DNA of 64,000 bases from Providencia sp. R33 (GCF_019343475.1 NZ_CP072453.1:1240001-1304000), one strand, 5' to 3'; shown: positions 5,910 through 14,889, counted from the first letter of the stretch. Program-made: numbers and translations. Notes: generated from the sequence alone by a model not told the origin.

Positions 5910-7562
5910 ATGAGTTTAAAGCAGGATTTATTAAAACAACTCTCACAGCTTAAGAATGAGCGCCAATCATTTGAGCCGCACTGGAAAGAGCTTGCGGAGT
6001 ATACGCGCCCTCGTAGTACTCGCTTTAACACATCAGAAGTTAATCGCGGTGATAGACGTAATACGAAAATCATCGACCAAGAAGCAGCTAAATCAGAGCG
6101 TACTTTATCAAGTGGCATGATGTCAGGGATAACTAGCCCTGCCCGTAAGTGGTTCCGTTTGGCTACGCCAGATCCTGACATGATGAATTATAGTCCTGTG
6201 AAAATGTGGCTTGAAGTCGTTGAGCAGCGCATGAACGAAGTGTTCAATCGTTCCAACATCTATCAGTCATTGCCTCAGACTTATTCCGATATCGGTACTT
6301 TTGCCACCAGCGCATTAGCTGTGCTGGAAGATAACGAGCGTGTTATTCGCACCGTACCTTTTCCTATCGGTAGCTATTACATTGCCAATGGGCCTGACCT
6401 GACAGTTGATACCTGTTTCCGTGAATTCAGTATGACAGTGCGCCAGTTGGTTATGGAGTTCGGACTAGACAATGTGAGTGAGCAGGTTAAAAGCCTATGG
6501 GACTCTGGAAACTATAGCCAGTGGATTACTGTTATTCATTCAGTATACCCAAATTTAAACCGTATCAGTGGAAAGCTGGACGCTAAGAACAAGCTATTTA
6601 AATCCGTTTACTTTGAAATGGGCGGTGATAGTGAACGCGTTCTACGCGAATCAGGTTTTGATGAATTCCCTATCATGGCTCCGCGCTGGGAAGTGAACGG
6701 CGAGGACGTCTACGGTTCATCATGCCCTGGTATGATTGCACTAGGTAGCGTTAAAGCATTGCAGTTATTACAGCGCCGCAAAGCACAGCAGATTGATAAA
6801 GTGACCAATCCACCTATGCAAGCACCTGCCTCAATTAAGAATCAGCGCATTTCTCTTGTGCCGGGTGGAATAACTTACTTACCAATGGCTGGCGCTGACC
6901 AGATGATTAAACCGATATTTCAAGTGCAAGCCGACATTAACGGCTTGATTGCTGATATTGGTGATACTCGTAATCAAATCAAAGAAGCTTATTTCTCTGA
7001 CCTTTTCATGATGCTACAGAACATCAACACTCGCTCAATGCCAGTTGAAGCAGTCATTGAGATGAAGGAAGAAAAGCTACTCATGTTAGGGCCTGTCTTA
7101 CAGCGTTTAGATTCTGAACTACTCGACAAGTTAATTAATCGTACGTTCGCAATCATGGCGCGTAAAAACCTATTACCCGTGCCACCAGAAGAAATGCAGG
7201 GTATGCAGCTTAAGGTTGAATACATTTCTGTCATGGCACAGGCGCAGAAATCAGTTGGTGTTAGCAGTATTGAGCGTTTCGTGGGCTTTGTTGGTGGTCT
7301 GGCACAGATGAAACCAGAAGCACTCGATAAGCTGAACACTGACGAAATGATTGATAACTACGCTGAGTCAATCGGTGTTTCCCCAACTATCGTTTCATCC
7401 AATGACCAAGTAGCAGCTATTCGCCAGCAGCGTGCAGAGCAACAGCAGCAGATGCAACAAATGCAAATGGCACAAGAGGCTATTTCTGGCGCTCAGGCTC
7501 TTGGGAACACACCAATGGACGATAACAGTGCCTTAGCTGCGCTTGCTGGTGGTAGTCAATGA
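5910..7562 (+). CDS. Portal / head-to-tail connector protein
   Basis: Dodecameric portal through which DNA enters and leaves the capsid. 550 residues of the short-tailed-phage connector family (T7 gp8/epsilon15 type). The N-terminal helix with SFEPHWKELAEYTRPR, the GMMSGITSPARKWF segment and the following D-rich region are typical, as is the C-terminal Gln/Met-rich tail (QQRAEQQQQMQQMQMAQ). It overlaps the next gene by 4 nt. Its position directly after the packaging genes supports the call. Confidence 0.92.
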   Translation: MSLKQDLLKQLSQLKNERQSFEPHWKELAEYTRPRSTRFNTSEVNRGDRRNTKIIDQEAAKSERTLSSGMMSGITSPARKWFRLATPDPDMMNYSPVKMWLEVVEQRMNEVFNRSNIYQSLPQTYSDIGTFATSALAVLEDNERVIRTVPFPIGSYYIANGPDLTVDTCFREFSMTVRQLVMEFGLDNVSEQVKSLWDSGNYSQWITVIHSVYPNLNRISGKLDAKNKLFKSVYFEMGGDSERVLRESGFDEFPIMAPRWEVNGEDVYGSSCPGMIALGSVKALQLLQRRKAQQIDKVTNPPMQAPASIKNQRISLVPGGITYLPMAGADQMIKPIFQVQADINGLIADIGDTRNQIKEAYFSDLFMMLQNINTRSMPVEAVIEMKEEKLLMLGPVLQRLDSELLDKLINRTFAIMARKNLLPVPPEEMQGMQLKVEYISVMAQAQKSVGVSSIERFVGFVGGLAQMKPEALDKLNTDEMIDNYAESIGVSPTIVSSNDQVAAIRQQRAEQQQQMQQMQMAQEAISGAQALGNTPMDDNSALAALAGGSQ

Positions 7563-7882
7563 CAAAGTTTGATGATTATACGGAAGAGGAAAAGGCAGAG
7601 ATTCAGGCTGATTTAGAGCTTAAAGACAAGCTTAGAAAAGAGCGTGAAGACGATGATTTAAAACAGGTTATGAGTACTGAATATGGTCGTCGTTTTATTT
7701 GGAAAACACTATCTGCCAGTGGTGTTTTCGAAGTTTCATTTACACCTGATCCCTATATCACTTCATTCAATGAAGGTAGACGTAATAAGGGATTAGAGCT
7801 GTTTAACGATGTAATGAGTGTTTGCCCTGATCTCTATTTGGTCATGGCAGAAGAAGCCAAAGAACAGGAGAACAATCAATGA
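7559..7882 (+). CDS. Bbp19-like phage protein
   Basis: 107 residues, acidic and charged N-terminus, then a compact domain with STEYGRRFIWKTLSASGVF and FNEGRRNKGLELFNDVM. This resembles the Bbp19 family encoded beside the capsid genes of BPP-1-like phages (from memory of the family). The exact virion role is not established. It overlaps portal and scaffold genes by 4 nt on each side, a sign of tight translational coupling. Confidence 0.72.
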   Translation: MTKFDDYTEEEKAEIQADLELKDKLRKEREDDDLKQVMSTEYGRRFIWKTLSASGVFEVSFTPDPYITSFNEGRRNKGLELFNDVMSVCPDLYLVMAEEAKEQENNQ

Positions 7883-8550
7883 ATTTATTTCAACGCTTGG
7901 TGTTTCGTCGCCTTTGTAATGAGGTTTCAGTTGATGGTGGCGAGAGTGCAGCTGCGACAACCACAGAAACTACAGCGGTTAAAACTGAAACATCAACAAC
8001 AGGTGATCAGACTACGACTACTGGTACAGAAACTGATAAGGCTAATGATACGTCCAGTACTAAGCAGGAAGGTGATGACAATAAGCCAGTAAGCGCCGCA
8101 CCTGAAAAGTATGAGTTTACGGCTGGTAAAGACCAAGAACTTGATACAGCAGCGGTAGCAGCGTTTGAGCCTATCGCGCGTGAACTTGGTTTAAGCAACG
8201 AGCAGGCGCAAAAGATTGTTGACGTGTACGGCTCTACGATTATGCCGCAACTAGTTAAGCAGCAAGCCGATGAATGGCAGAAGCAAGTAACTGGTTGGGC
8301 TGAAACAGTCAACGCAGATAAGGAAGGGCTTGGCTCTACAGAATCGATTGGTAATGCACAAAAGGCGTTGGATCAATTCGGTTCACCTGAGCTTAAAAGT
8401 TATTTGGTAGAAACAGGTTTAGGTAATCATCCTGAGCTTGTCCGTGTTTTTTCAAAGATTGGCAAGGCTATGTCTGAGGACGGTTTTGTTAGTGGCAGCA
8501 GTGAAAACGCTCGCAGTGCTGCGGATGTTCTTTTTGGTGATAGCAAATAA
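7879..8550 (+). CDS. Capsid scaffolding protein (candidate)
   Basis: 223 residues, placed immediately before the major capsid gene. Low-complexity Thr/Ser/Glu-rich N-terminal half (about residues 13-75), then a helical part around EPIARELGLSNEQAQKIVDVYG and a charged C-terminus ending SAADVLFGDSK. This architecture (disordered, acidic, helical end, just upstream of the capsid gene) is typical of scaffold proteins; homologues are also annotated as peptidase or scaffold in related phages. No protease motif is visible. Its C-terminal SAADVLF peptide reappears in the staple protein at 10454-10765. Confidence 0.7.
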   Translation: MNLFQRLVFRRLCNEVSVDGGESAAATTTETTAVKTETSTTGDQTTTTGTETDKANDTSSTKQEGDDNKPVSAAPEKYEFTAGKDQELDTAAVAAFEPIARELGLSNEQAQKIVDVYGSTIMPQLVKQQADEWQKQVTGWAETVNADKEGLGSTESIGNAQKALDQFGSPELKSYLVETGLGNHPELVRVFSKIGKAMSEDGFVSGSSENARSAADVLFGDSK

Positions 8551-8566
8551 GGTATAGGAGAAAATT

Positions 8567-9556
8567 ATGCCTCAAGCTCTAACATTGGCTGACTGGGCTA
8601 AGCGTCAAGACCCAAACAGCAAGCAAGCGAAGATCGTTGAACTGCTCAATCAGTCTAACGAAATTCTTGATGATATGGTGTTTTCAGAAGGTAACTTACC
8701 TACAGGCCACCGTACAACTGTCCGCACAGGTTTACCAGAGGCCACATGGCGTATGTTGAACTACGGTGTGCCGCCAAGTAAATCAACTACCGCACAAGTT
8801 ACAGACTCTATAGGCATGCTGGAAACTTACTCAGAAGTTGATAAAGAGCTTGCTGATATGAACGGTAATACAGGTGAGTTTTTATTATCAGAAGCACAGG
8901 CCTTCATTGAATCCATGAACCAGCAAATGGCTGAAACATTGTTTTATGGTGACACTACTGTGCATCCTCAGCGCTTCACTGGACTAGCCGCACGCTTCAA
9001 TGATTTAGGCGCTAAGAATGGCGTAAATATTATTGATGCTGGTGGCACGGGTAGCAACTTAACCTCTATCTGGTTGGTGGTGTGGGGGCAAAATACAGTT
9101 CATGGTATTTACCCTAAAGGTTCTAAGGCTGGTCTTGAACAGCAGCACTTAGGGGAAGTAACACTAGATGACGCTGATGGTGGCAAGTACCAAGGTTACC
9201 GTACTCATTTCAAATGGAAAAATGGCTTAACTATGCGCGATTGGCGTTATGTGGTTCGTATCGCTAACGTTGACCTGTCTAAGTTAACCAAAGATCCAGA
9301 AGCAACAGGTGCTATCGACTTACCTGACTTACTGATTCAAGCGATTGAGAAAATCCCTAATCTGTCTATGGGTAAACCTGTTTTCTATTGCAATCAGCAG
9401 GTTCGTAGCTGGATGCGCCGCCAGATTAAAAACTCAAAGAACGTCAATATTTCTATGCAAGAAGTTGCAGGGAAGAAGGTTGTTTCTTTTGATGAAATCC
9501 CTGTGCGCCGTACCGATGCAATTCTCACAACTGAGGATCAGGTGGTCGCTAAGTAA
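8567..9556 (+). CDS. Major capsid protein, GP7/BPP-1 type
   Basis: 329 residues, HK97-fold family inferred from relatedness to epsilon15 gp7 (similar length) and BPP-1 Bbp17. Recognisable features are the start QALTLADWAKRQDP, the LPTGHRTTVRTGLPEATWR loop, ETYSEVDKELADMNG and the FTGLAARFN segment. A good GGAG Shine-Dalgarno precedes it. A stable stem-loop follows the stop codon (9571-9592), as is common after highly expressed phage capsid genes. It forms the T=7-type shell together with the cement protein encoded next. Confidence 0.9.
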   Translation: MPQALTLADWAKRQDPNSKQAKIVELLNQSNEILDDMVFSEGNLPTGHRTTVRTGLPEATWRMLNYGVPPSKSTTAQVTDSIGMLETYSEVDKELADMNGNTGEFLLSEAQAFIESMNQQMAETLFYGDTTVHPQRFTGLAARFNDLGAKNGVNIIDAGGTGSNLTSIWLVVWGQNTVHGIYPKGSKAGLEQQHLGEVTLDDADGGKYQGYRTHFKWKNGLTMRDWRYVVRIANVDLSKLTKDPEATGAIDLPDLLIQAIEKIPNLSMGKPVFYCNQQVRSWMRRQIKNSKNVNISMQEVAGKKVVSFDEIPVRRTDAILTTEDQVVAK

Positions 9557-9570
9557 GGCTGGCCTATTGT

Positions 9571-9592
9571 GCGGTACCTGAATGGGTACCGC
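9571..9592 (+). other. Stem-loop after the capsid gene
   Basis: Perfect 8-bp inverted repeat GCGGTACC-TGAATG-GGTACCGC followed by TAACTTAATTTT, a poor U tract. It may protect or process the capsid mRNA 3' end, or act as a leaky terminator that lowers expression of downstream genes. Seen directly; the role is inferred. Confidence 0.55.
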
Positions 9593-9620
9593 TAACTTAA
9601 TTTTGTTGGGAGTTCGCAAC

Positions 9621-10052
9621 ATGATTTTAGATAAAGAAACTCTATTTTCTCTCGACCAAGCAGTGACCGCATCAGCGACTGCAACCAGTATCATTGACCT
9701 AACGCCAGTTAAAGGTGATTTCCGTGATATCGGTATTGGTGAGCCGTTGCAGCTGTTTGCACAGGTTACTGAGCAAGCCACAGCGGCAGGTGAAGCCAAA
9801 GTACAAATCGTACTGGAAACATCAGCAGATAAAGCGTTTACAACGCCTGTTGCTATCTTCCAGTCATTTGCTATGCCAATTGCAGACCTGAACGCAGGTA
9901 AGCGCATTATCGGTACAGTTCCGCATGGTGTTATTAAGTATCTGCGTCTGCGTTACGTTGTAACAGATGGTCCATTAACTGCAGGTAAATTTACAGCGGG
10001 TATCGTACTTAACACTGATGCTCATCCTATCTACAACGCCGTAACTAATTAA
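9621..10052 (+). CDS. Bbp16-like capsid cement protein
   Basis: 143 residues, beta-rich, with LTPVKGDFRDIGIGEPLQLF, a VQIVLETSADK strand and VIKYLRLRYVVTDG near the end. It resembles Bbp16 of phage BPP-1, a cement protein bound on the capsid exterior (from memory of the family). The start at 9621 is chosen because GGGAG (9608-9612) lies 8 nt upstream; the in-frame ATG at 9582 is inside the capsid stem-loop. Located right after the capsid gene, as in BPP-1. Confidence 0.75.
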   Translation: MILDKETLFSLDQAVTASATATSIIDLTPVKGDFRDIGIGEPLQLFAQVTEQATAAGEAKVQIVLETSADKAFTTPVAIFQSFAMPIADLNAGKRIIGTVPHGVIKYLRLRYVVTDGPLTAGKFTAGIVLNTDAHPIYNAVTN

Positions 10053-10060
10053 GGTGTGAC

Positions 10061-10402
10061 ATGTCACGATATAAAGTTTTGAAAAAATCATTTATCGCTG
10101 GTCGTCTGCTTGAAGTTGGTGAAGAGGTTGAATACAGCGGTATTGCTGGCAGCAACTTAAAGTTGATTGGTGGTGATGATGCTAAACCTGATACTGGCGC
10201 TTTGGTTGATGGGGCTGGTGGTGATACTGGTGAGGTTGTAACCAATACCGCTATTAGTGGCTCAGGCGATACGGTCGATTCTAGCCTTGAAGCTTTGCGC
10301 GAACAGTACACACAGCTATTTGGCAAAGCACCTCATCACAATATGGGTGCAGATAAAATGCGCACAGCGATAGATGAAAGACGTAAAGAATTAGCGATTT
10401 AA
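10061..10402 (+). CDS. Virion-associated protein with C-terminal HeH/LEM-like motif
   Basis: 113 residues. The N-terminal SH3-like strand pattern (SRYKVLKKSFIAGRLLEVGEEVEYSG) is followed by a Gly/Thr/Asp-rich linker and a C-terminal helix-extension-helix motif around YTQLFGKAPHHNMGADKMRTAIDERR. The latter pattern (LFGK.PHH.M....R.AI) recurs in many phage head proteins and in lipid- or DNA-binding HeH domains. A head or decoration role is inferred from position only. An intrinsic terminator follows. Confidence 0.65.
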   Translation: MSRYKVLKKSFIAGRLLEVGEEVEYSGIAGSNLKLIGGDDAKPDTGALVDGAGGDTGEVVTNTAISGSGDTVDSSLEALREQYTQLFGKAPHHNMGADKMRTAIDERRKELAI

Positions 10403-10440
10403 CTTTCGCGTTAAAGGGGGCGAAAGCCCCTTTTTCTTTT
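10403..10440 (+). terminator. Intrinsic terminator with overlapping anti-terminator stem
   Basis: A hairpin with a GAAA tetraloop (stem GGGGGC/GCCCC extended by A-U pairs, 10413-10435) is followed by TTTTTCTTTT: a strong terminator inside the late operon. Upstream, CTTTCGC (10403-10409) is perfectly complementary to GCGAAAG (10420-10426), which forms the loop and inner stem of the terminator. The two structures exclude each other, an attenuator-like arrangement. The Shine-Dalgarno of the next gene (GGAG 10441-10444) follows at once. Confidence 0.75.
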
Positions 10441-10453
10441 GGAGATACAGACA

Positions 10454-10765
10454 ATGAAAATGGTCAACTTAAAAATTAGCACAGAAACTTTTGAGAATTC
10501 CAAAGGTGAGAGCGAAACACGTGATGAATATCCTTACGGGCTAACTCTTTATTTGGACAATGAAACGTTAGAAAAGCTAGGCGCAACCATCCCTGATGTT
10601 GGTGAATCAATTGAATTGTCTGGTATAGCCAAAATTAAATCTAAACGTACCGATGAGCGTGAAGGCAAAAAAACAACATCAGTTGATTTGCAGATAACGG
10701 ATCTGGCCTTGGGTTCAGGTGATGCCAAATCGGCGGCAGATGTTTTGTTTGATGGGGGTGAGTAA
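10454..10765 (+). CDS. Capsid staple-like protein
   Basis: 103 residues: beta-rich domain with YPYGLTLYLDNETLEKLG, a VGESIELSGIAKIKS strand and a SVDLQITDLALG strand, then a flexible tail ending SAADVLFDGGE. The YPYGL.L.L....L.KLG...P.VG pattern resembles proteins named capsid staple in tailed-phage annotation (from memory). Start at 10454 with GGAG 9 nt upstream; the TTG at 10439 is less likely. The C-terminal heptapeptide is shared with the scaffold protein. One-base stop/start overlap with the next gene. Confidence 0.62.
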   Translation: MKMVNLKISTETFENSKGESETRDEYPYGLTLYLDNETLEKLGATIPDVGESIELSGIAKIKSKRTDEREGKKTTSVDLQITDLALGSGDAKSAADVLFDGGE

Positions 10766-11370
10766 TGGCCTCAGAAATAGAAATCTGCAACTTGGCACTT
10801 AGCCGCATTGGTAACAGCCGATTCATTAACAGCCTTAGCGAAAAAAGCAAAGAAGCCGAGCAATGCAATCTACACTTCAATCATTGCCGTGATACTACGC
10901 TCTCTGATTTTCCGTGGAACTTCGCCAGCAAGCGCGTTGCTTTGGCTGATACAAATAACCCGCCACCAGACTGGAAGTTTGCTTACAGCTACCCAACCGA
11001 CTGTTTAAAAGCAATAGCCATTATTCAATCTGGCCAGAAATACCCTCAACCACATAATGCAATTAATTTCTTGGTGGGTTCGGATGCTGACGGCACTGGG
11101 AAGCTGATTTACTGCGACCAACCACAAGCGTGGTTGCAATACACTGCGTCAGTCACTGATGTGAATATGTTTGATTCGCTATTCATTGATGCACTGGCAT
11201 GGAAGCTTGCTAGCGAACTGGCACGCCCATTGGCTTCAAATTCTGGTATGGGTAATGAAGCACTACAGATTTACACCATGGCGATTGCTAACGCTGGTGC
11301 TCATTCCCTTGATGAATCATCAGAGCCTAACGACTACATGGATCCATTCACCGAAGCGAGGTTATCGTAA
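10765..11370 (+). CDS. Tail tubular protein A-like adaptor
   Basis: 201 residues, helical ring protein expected to sit under the portal and carry the tail nozzle (T7 gp11 type). Typical signature: MASEIEICNLALSRIG at the start, then CRDTTLSDFPWNFA and PPPDWKFAYSYPTDCLKAIAI, and a C-terminal half with LAWKLASELARPL. Stop/start overlaps (TAATG) with both neighbours mark one translational unit with the nozzle gene. Confidence 0.85.
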   Translation: MASEIEICNLALSRIGNSRFINSLSEKSKEAEQCNLHFNHCRDTTLSDFPWNFASKRVALADTNNPPPDWKFAYSYPTDCLKAIAIIQSGQKYPQPHNAINFLVGSDADGTGKLIYCDQPQAWLQYTASVTDVNMFDSLFIDALAWKLASELARPLASNSGMGNEALQIYTMAIANAGAHSLDESSEPNDYMDPFTEARLS

Positions 11371-13826
11371 TGGCCTATAGCATCATTCAACCGAGTTTTA
11401 GCGGTGGCGAAATTGCACCTAGCCTTTATGGGCGTATTGACCTAGCAAAATACTCTACCGCTTTACGTAAGTGTGAAAACTTTCTTGTGCGTCAATATGG
11501 CGGTATTGAAAATAGACCAGGAACTAAGTTTATTGCGGCGGCAAAATACCCTAACAAAAAATGCCGCCTGATCCCGTTCCAGTTCAGCACAGTGCAAACT
11601 TACGCCCTTGAAATGGGTGATAAGTACATGCGTGTGATTAAAGATGGTGGTCAGGTACTTTATGCAGATGGTGAGCACAAAGGCGAAATATTCGAACTGG
11701 CAACACCATACAAAGAAGCTGACTTATTTAATTTGAAATTTACACAGTCAGCAGACGTAATGACAATCGTACATGCTGATTATCCACCGATGGAACTACA
11801 GCGCTATGATCATGATGATTGGAAACTAGTTCCTGTTGAAACCCGCAATGGGCCATTCGAAGATATCAATACGGATAAAGAGCGTAAGTTATATGTTAGC
11901 GCCAGTACAGGTGATGTAACACTGACTGCAACGCATAATATCTTTGGTGCTGAATTAGTCGGTAAGCAAATTTATATTGAACAGCAAGCGATTGATGCTG
12001 TGCCAGTATGGGAAACAGACAAGACGACTAACATAAATGATCAACGCCGTGCTGGTGCGAATTACTACCGTGCTAATACTGCAGGTAAAAGTGGCACGTT
12101 AAGGCCGTCACACACAGAGGGTATGAGCTGGGATGGTTGGGGCGGTGATGCTGGGATCCAGTGGGAGTACCTTCACAGTGGTTTCGGTATCGTTAAAATA
12201 AATTCAGTCAGTACCGATGGATTAACGGCAACGGGTAAAGTTGTTTCGTGCATACCATCAAATGCTGTAGGTGAAGAAAACGCTACATATAAGTGGGCGC
12301 GTTCGGTCTGGAATGATGTAGACGGCTACCCAAGCACTGTTATGTATTATCAGCAGCGCTTATTTTTTGCTGGCTCTCGTGCTTATCCCCAAACGATTTG
12401 GGCTAGTCGTAGTGGGGACTATAAAGACTTTGGCAAGAATAACCCAATTCAAGATGATGACCGTATCATTTACACCTATGCAGGACGACAAGTTAATGAA
12501 ATTCGTCACTTAATTGATGTGGGTTCGCTGGTGGCCTTAACGTCTGGCGGTGAGTATCAAATTACTGGGGATCAGAACAAAGTATTAACGCCTAGTAGCT
12601 TCTCTTTTTCTTCACAAGGTGCCAATGGCTGTAGTGATGTTCCACCAATTGCCGTTGCCAATATTGCTTTGTACATCCAAGAAAAAGGTAGCGCAGTGCG
12701 TGACCTAGCGTATTCATTCGATGTTGACGGGTACCAAGGTACCGATTTAACCATCATGGCTAATCACCTATTTCAACGCCACCAGATTATTGATTGGGCG
12801 TTTTCTATCGTTCCTTACTCAATCGCTTGGTGTATTCGCGATGATGGTAAATTGCTTTCATTGACGTACCTCAGAGAGCAGCAAGTATTTGCTTGGGCAC
12901 CACAAGAGACTGACGGGCAATTTGAATCAACCTGCAGCGTCAGTGAAGGTAATGAGGATGCGGTTTACTTCATTGTGTGCCGTAAAGTTGGTGGCGGTAC
13001 TGTGCGTTACATAGAGCGCTTAAGCAGTCGTCTATTTACTAAGACCGAGGACGCTTTCTTTGTTGATTCTGGTCTAAGTTATGACGGCAGAAATAAAGAT
13101 GAATCCAGCACTGTACACCTAACCACAGTCGATAATTGGACGTATGAAGGGGATATTACCTTAACCGCCAGCAATGCCATTTATAAAGATAGTGATATCG
13201 GTAACGCTATTCACTTGCCTTACTTTGAAGACGATGAAAACAAAACGTTACGTTGTGAAATTACCGAGTTTATTAATACTCATGCGGTGCGGGTAACGCC
13301 TAATCGTGATGTGCCTGAATTACTACAGGATAAGCCATTAAGCGAATGGGGCTTTGCGCGTTTCCGTTTTGAAGGGCTACAGCATATCGAAGGTAAAATC
13401 ACCAGCATTCTAGCCGATGCAAATGTATTGCCTCAGCAAAATGTTTCTGGTGGTGCCGTGTCATTAGAAGAGCCTGCCGTAGTGGTTCATATCGGCCTAC
13501 CGTACGTTAGCGACATGGAAACCTTAGATATTCATATCAACGGGCAAGAAACGCTACTCGACAAAAAGAAACTGGTTAAGGTGGCAAGCCTTATTGTTAA
13601 TTCAAGTCGTGGTATATGGGCCGGTACCGAAAAAGACCGGTTATATGAATATGCTCAGCGTGAATTCGAGTTTTACGATAATCCGGTTAATGATGCTACT
13701 GGCGTGGTAGAAATTAATCTTGATGCAGAGTGGAGCAAAAACGGCCGTGTGTATGTCAGGCAATCTGATCCGTTACCTTTATCAATCCTTGCTGCAATAC
13801 CGCGCTTAGATGTGGGGGGCTTCTAA
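11370..13826 (+). CDS. Tail tubular protein B-like nozzle
   Basis: 818 residues, beta-rich tail nozzle (T7 gp12 type) closing the short tail. Recognisable start SFSGGEIAPSLYGRIDLAKY...GLRKCENFLV-like segment (here TALRKCENFLVRQYGGIENRPG), GVPAVVMYYQQRLFFAGS-like motif (here PSTVMYYQQRLFFAGSRAYPQTIW) and a long C-terminal beta region. Length and the position after the adaptor gene fit the family. Stop/start overlap with the adaptor gene. Confidence 0.85.
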   Translation: MAYSIIQPSFSGGEIAPSLYGRIDLAKYSTALRKCENFLVRQYGGIENRPGTKFIAAAKYPNKKCRLIPFQFSTVQTYALEMGDKYMRVIKDGGQVLYADGEHKGEIFELATPYKEADLFNLKFTQSADVMTIVHADYPPMELQRYDHDDWKLVPVETRNGPFEDINTDKERKLYVSASTGDVTLTATHNIFGAELVGKQIYIEQQAIDAVPVWETDKTTNINDQRRAGANYYRANTAGKSGTLRPSHTEGMSWDGWGGDAGIQWEYLHSGFGIVKINSVSTDGLTATGKVVSCIPSNAVGEENATYKWARSVWNDVDGYPSTVMYYQQRLFFAGSRAYPQTIWASRSGDYKDFGKNNPIQDDDRIIYTYAGRQVNEIRHLIDVGSLVALTSGGEYQITGDQNKVLTPSSFSFSSQGANGCSDVPPIAVANIALYIQEKGSAVRDLAYSFDVDGYQGTDLTIMANHLFQRHQIIDWAFSIVPYSIAWCIRDDGKLLSLTYLREQQVFAWAPQETDGQFESTCSVSEGNEDAVYFIVCRKVGGGTVRYIERLSSRLFTKTEDAFFVDSGLSYDGRNKDESSTVHLTTVDNWTYEGDITLTASNAIYKDSDIGNAIHLPYFEDDENKTLRCEITEFINTHAVRVTPNRDVPELLQDKPLSEWGFARFRFEGLQHIEGKITSILADANVLPQQNVSGGAVSLEEPAVVVHIGLPYVSDMETLDIHINGQETLLDKKKLVKVASLIVNSSRGIWAGTEKDRLYEYAQREFEFYDNPVNDATGVVEINLDAEWSKNGRVYVRQSDPLPLSILAAIPRLDVGGF

Positions 13827-13827
13827 T

Positions 13828-14304
13828 ATGGCAAAGAGTATTGTTCAAATCGTACCAGCAACATTAGAGCATGCGCAAGCATTGGTACCGCATGTTAGGC
13901 AAGCTGATATTGATGAATTCTATGCATTGAACCTATCAACGCCTGAGGAGGTTTTAGCCTCAGGCATTAACCTATCTACAAAATCATGGGCCGCTATATT
14001 CAATGGTGAGGTAGCGGCTATCTTCGGTGTGTCGCCAGCGTCCATCATCGGCGGCGTTGGCATTCCTTGGTTAGTTGGCTCAGATATTTTAGAGAAGCAC
14101 CAGAAAGCCTTTCTACGCCGCTGTAAGCCATTCGTTGGCCTAATGCTACAAATCTATCCTGAACTGCTTAATTACGTTGATGAGCGCAATTACATTGCAA
14201 AGGCGTGGCTGCATTGGCTAGGGTTCAAACTAGAAGATGCGCAGCCCATTGGTGCGCTTAATTATCCGTTTCATAAATTCACGATGAATGCGAGGGCGAA
14301 ATAA
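13828..14304 (+). CDS. T7 gp13-like phage protein (GNAT-like fold family)
   Basis: 158 residues with the layout of the T7 gp13/DUF2833 family: ATLEHAQALVPHVRQADIDEFYAL, EVAAIFGVSP, GGVGIPWLVGSD, and a C-terminal YIAKAWLHWLGFKLED that resembles the last strand-helix of acetyltransferases. Whether it binds acetyl-CoA is unknown. In T7 gp13 is needed for efficient assembly. Start at 13828 rather than 13810: a poly-G Shine-Dalgarno (13814-13819) precedes it. TAATG overlap with the next gene. Confidence 0.75.
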   Translation: MAKSIVQIVPATLEHAQALVPHVRQADIDEFYALNLSTPEEVLASGINLSTKSWAAIFNGEVAAIFGVSPASIIGGVGIPWLVGSDILEKHQKAFLRRCKPFVGLMLQIYPELLNYVDERNYIAKAWLHWLGFKLEDAQPIGALNYPFHKFTMNARAK

Positions 14305-14879
14305 TGTGTAGTCCAGCCATTTTAGCAGGGGGTATTCTAGCCTCGGCAGGTATGCAGGCATATAGCCAATATCAATCAGGCAAGTTTAACGCTGATGTAG
14401 CCAACCAAAATGCACGACAGAATGAGCAGGCGGCGAATGATTCAATCAATCGTGGCAATGCAGAAGCGGAGAAACAGCGTTCACGCACACGGCAATTAGC
14501 AGGATCACAAGCGGCGGCAATGTCAGCGAGTGGACTTGATTTAAGTTCGTCTGGTGCCCTTGATATGTTCGGCGATACTGCGGCAATGGGTGAGTTAGAC
14601 GCTTTAACACTGGTTAATAATGCGAGTCGTGAAGCGTACGGCCTACGTATGCAAGCAGCTAATGACAGACTGCAGGGAAAAATGGCACGCCGTGAGGGTA
14701 ATTTTGGCGCTGCTACAACATTATTAACAGCACCAATTAAAGCCTACGGTGCGTATCAATTGGCTGGTGGTGCGTGGGATCCGTTCTCTGGTACATCTGG
14801 CGCGGCAGCTGGTGGCAGTACAAGCAACAACATGTTTGATATTGCCAAGAAAAGCGGTACCAATCGTTTTGTATTTTAA
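14304..14879 (+). CDS. Internal virion protein (T7 gp14-like)
   Basis: 191 residues. Ejection protein expected to form the outer-membrane part of the DNA-entry channel. N-terminal small-residue-rich hydrophobic helix (ILAGGILASAGMQAYSQYQSG), a long amphipathic helix with NEQAANDSINRGNAEAEKQRSRTRQLAGSQ, then SASGLDLSSSGALDMFGDTA, a segment typical of the gp14-like family. Next in line are the two large ejection proteins, as in T7. Confidence 0.75.
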   Translation: MCSPAILAGGILASAGMQAYSQYQSGKFNADVANQNARQNEQAANDSINRGNAEAEKQRSRTRQLAGSQAAAMSASGLDLSSSGALDMFGDTAAMGELDALTLVNNASREAYGLRMQAANDRLQGKMARREGNFGAATTLLTAPIKAYGAYQLAGGAWDPFSGTSGAAAGGSTSNNMFDIAKKSGTNRFVF

Positions 14880-14889
14880 GGGGTGATAT

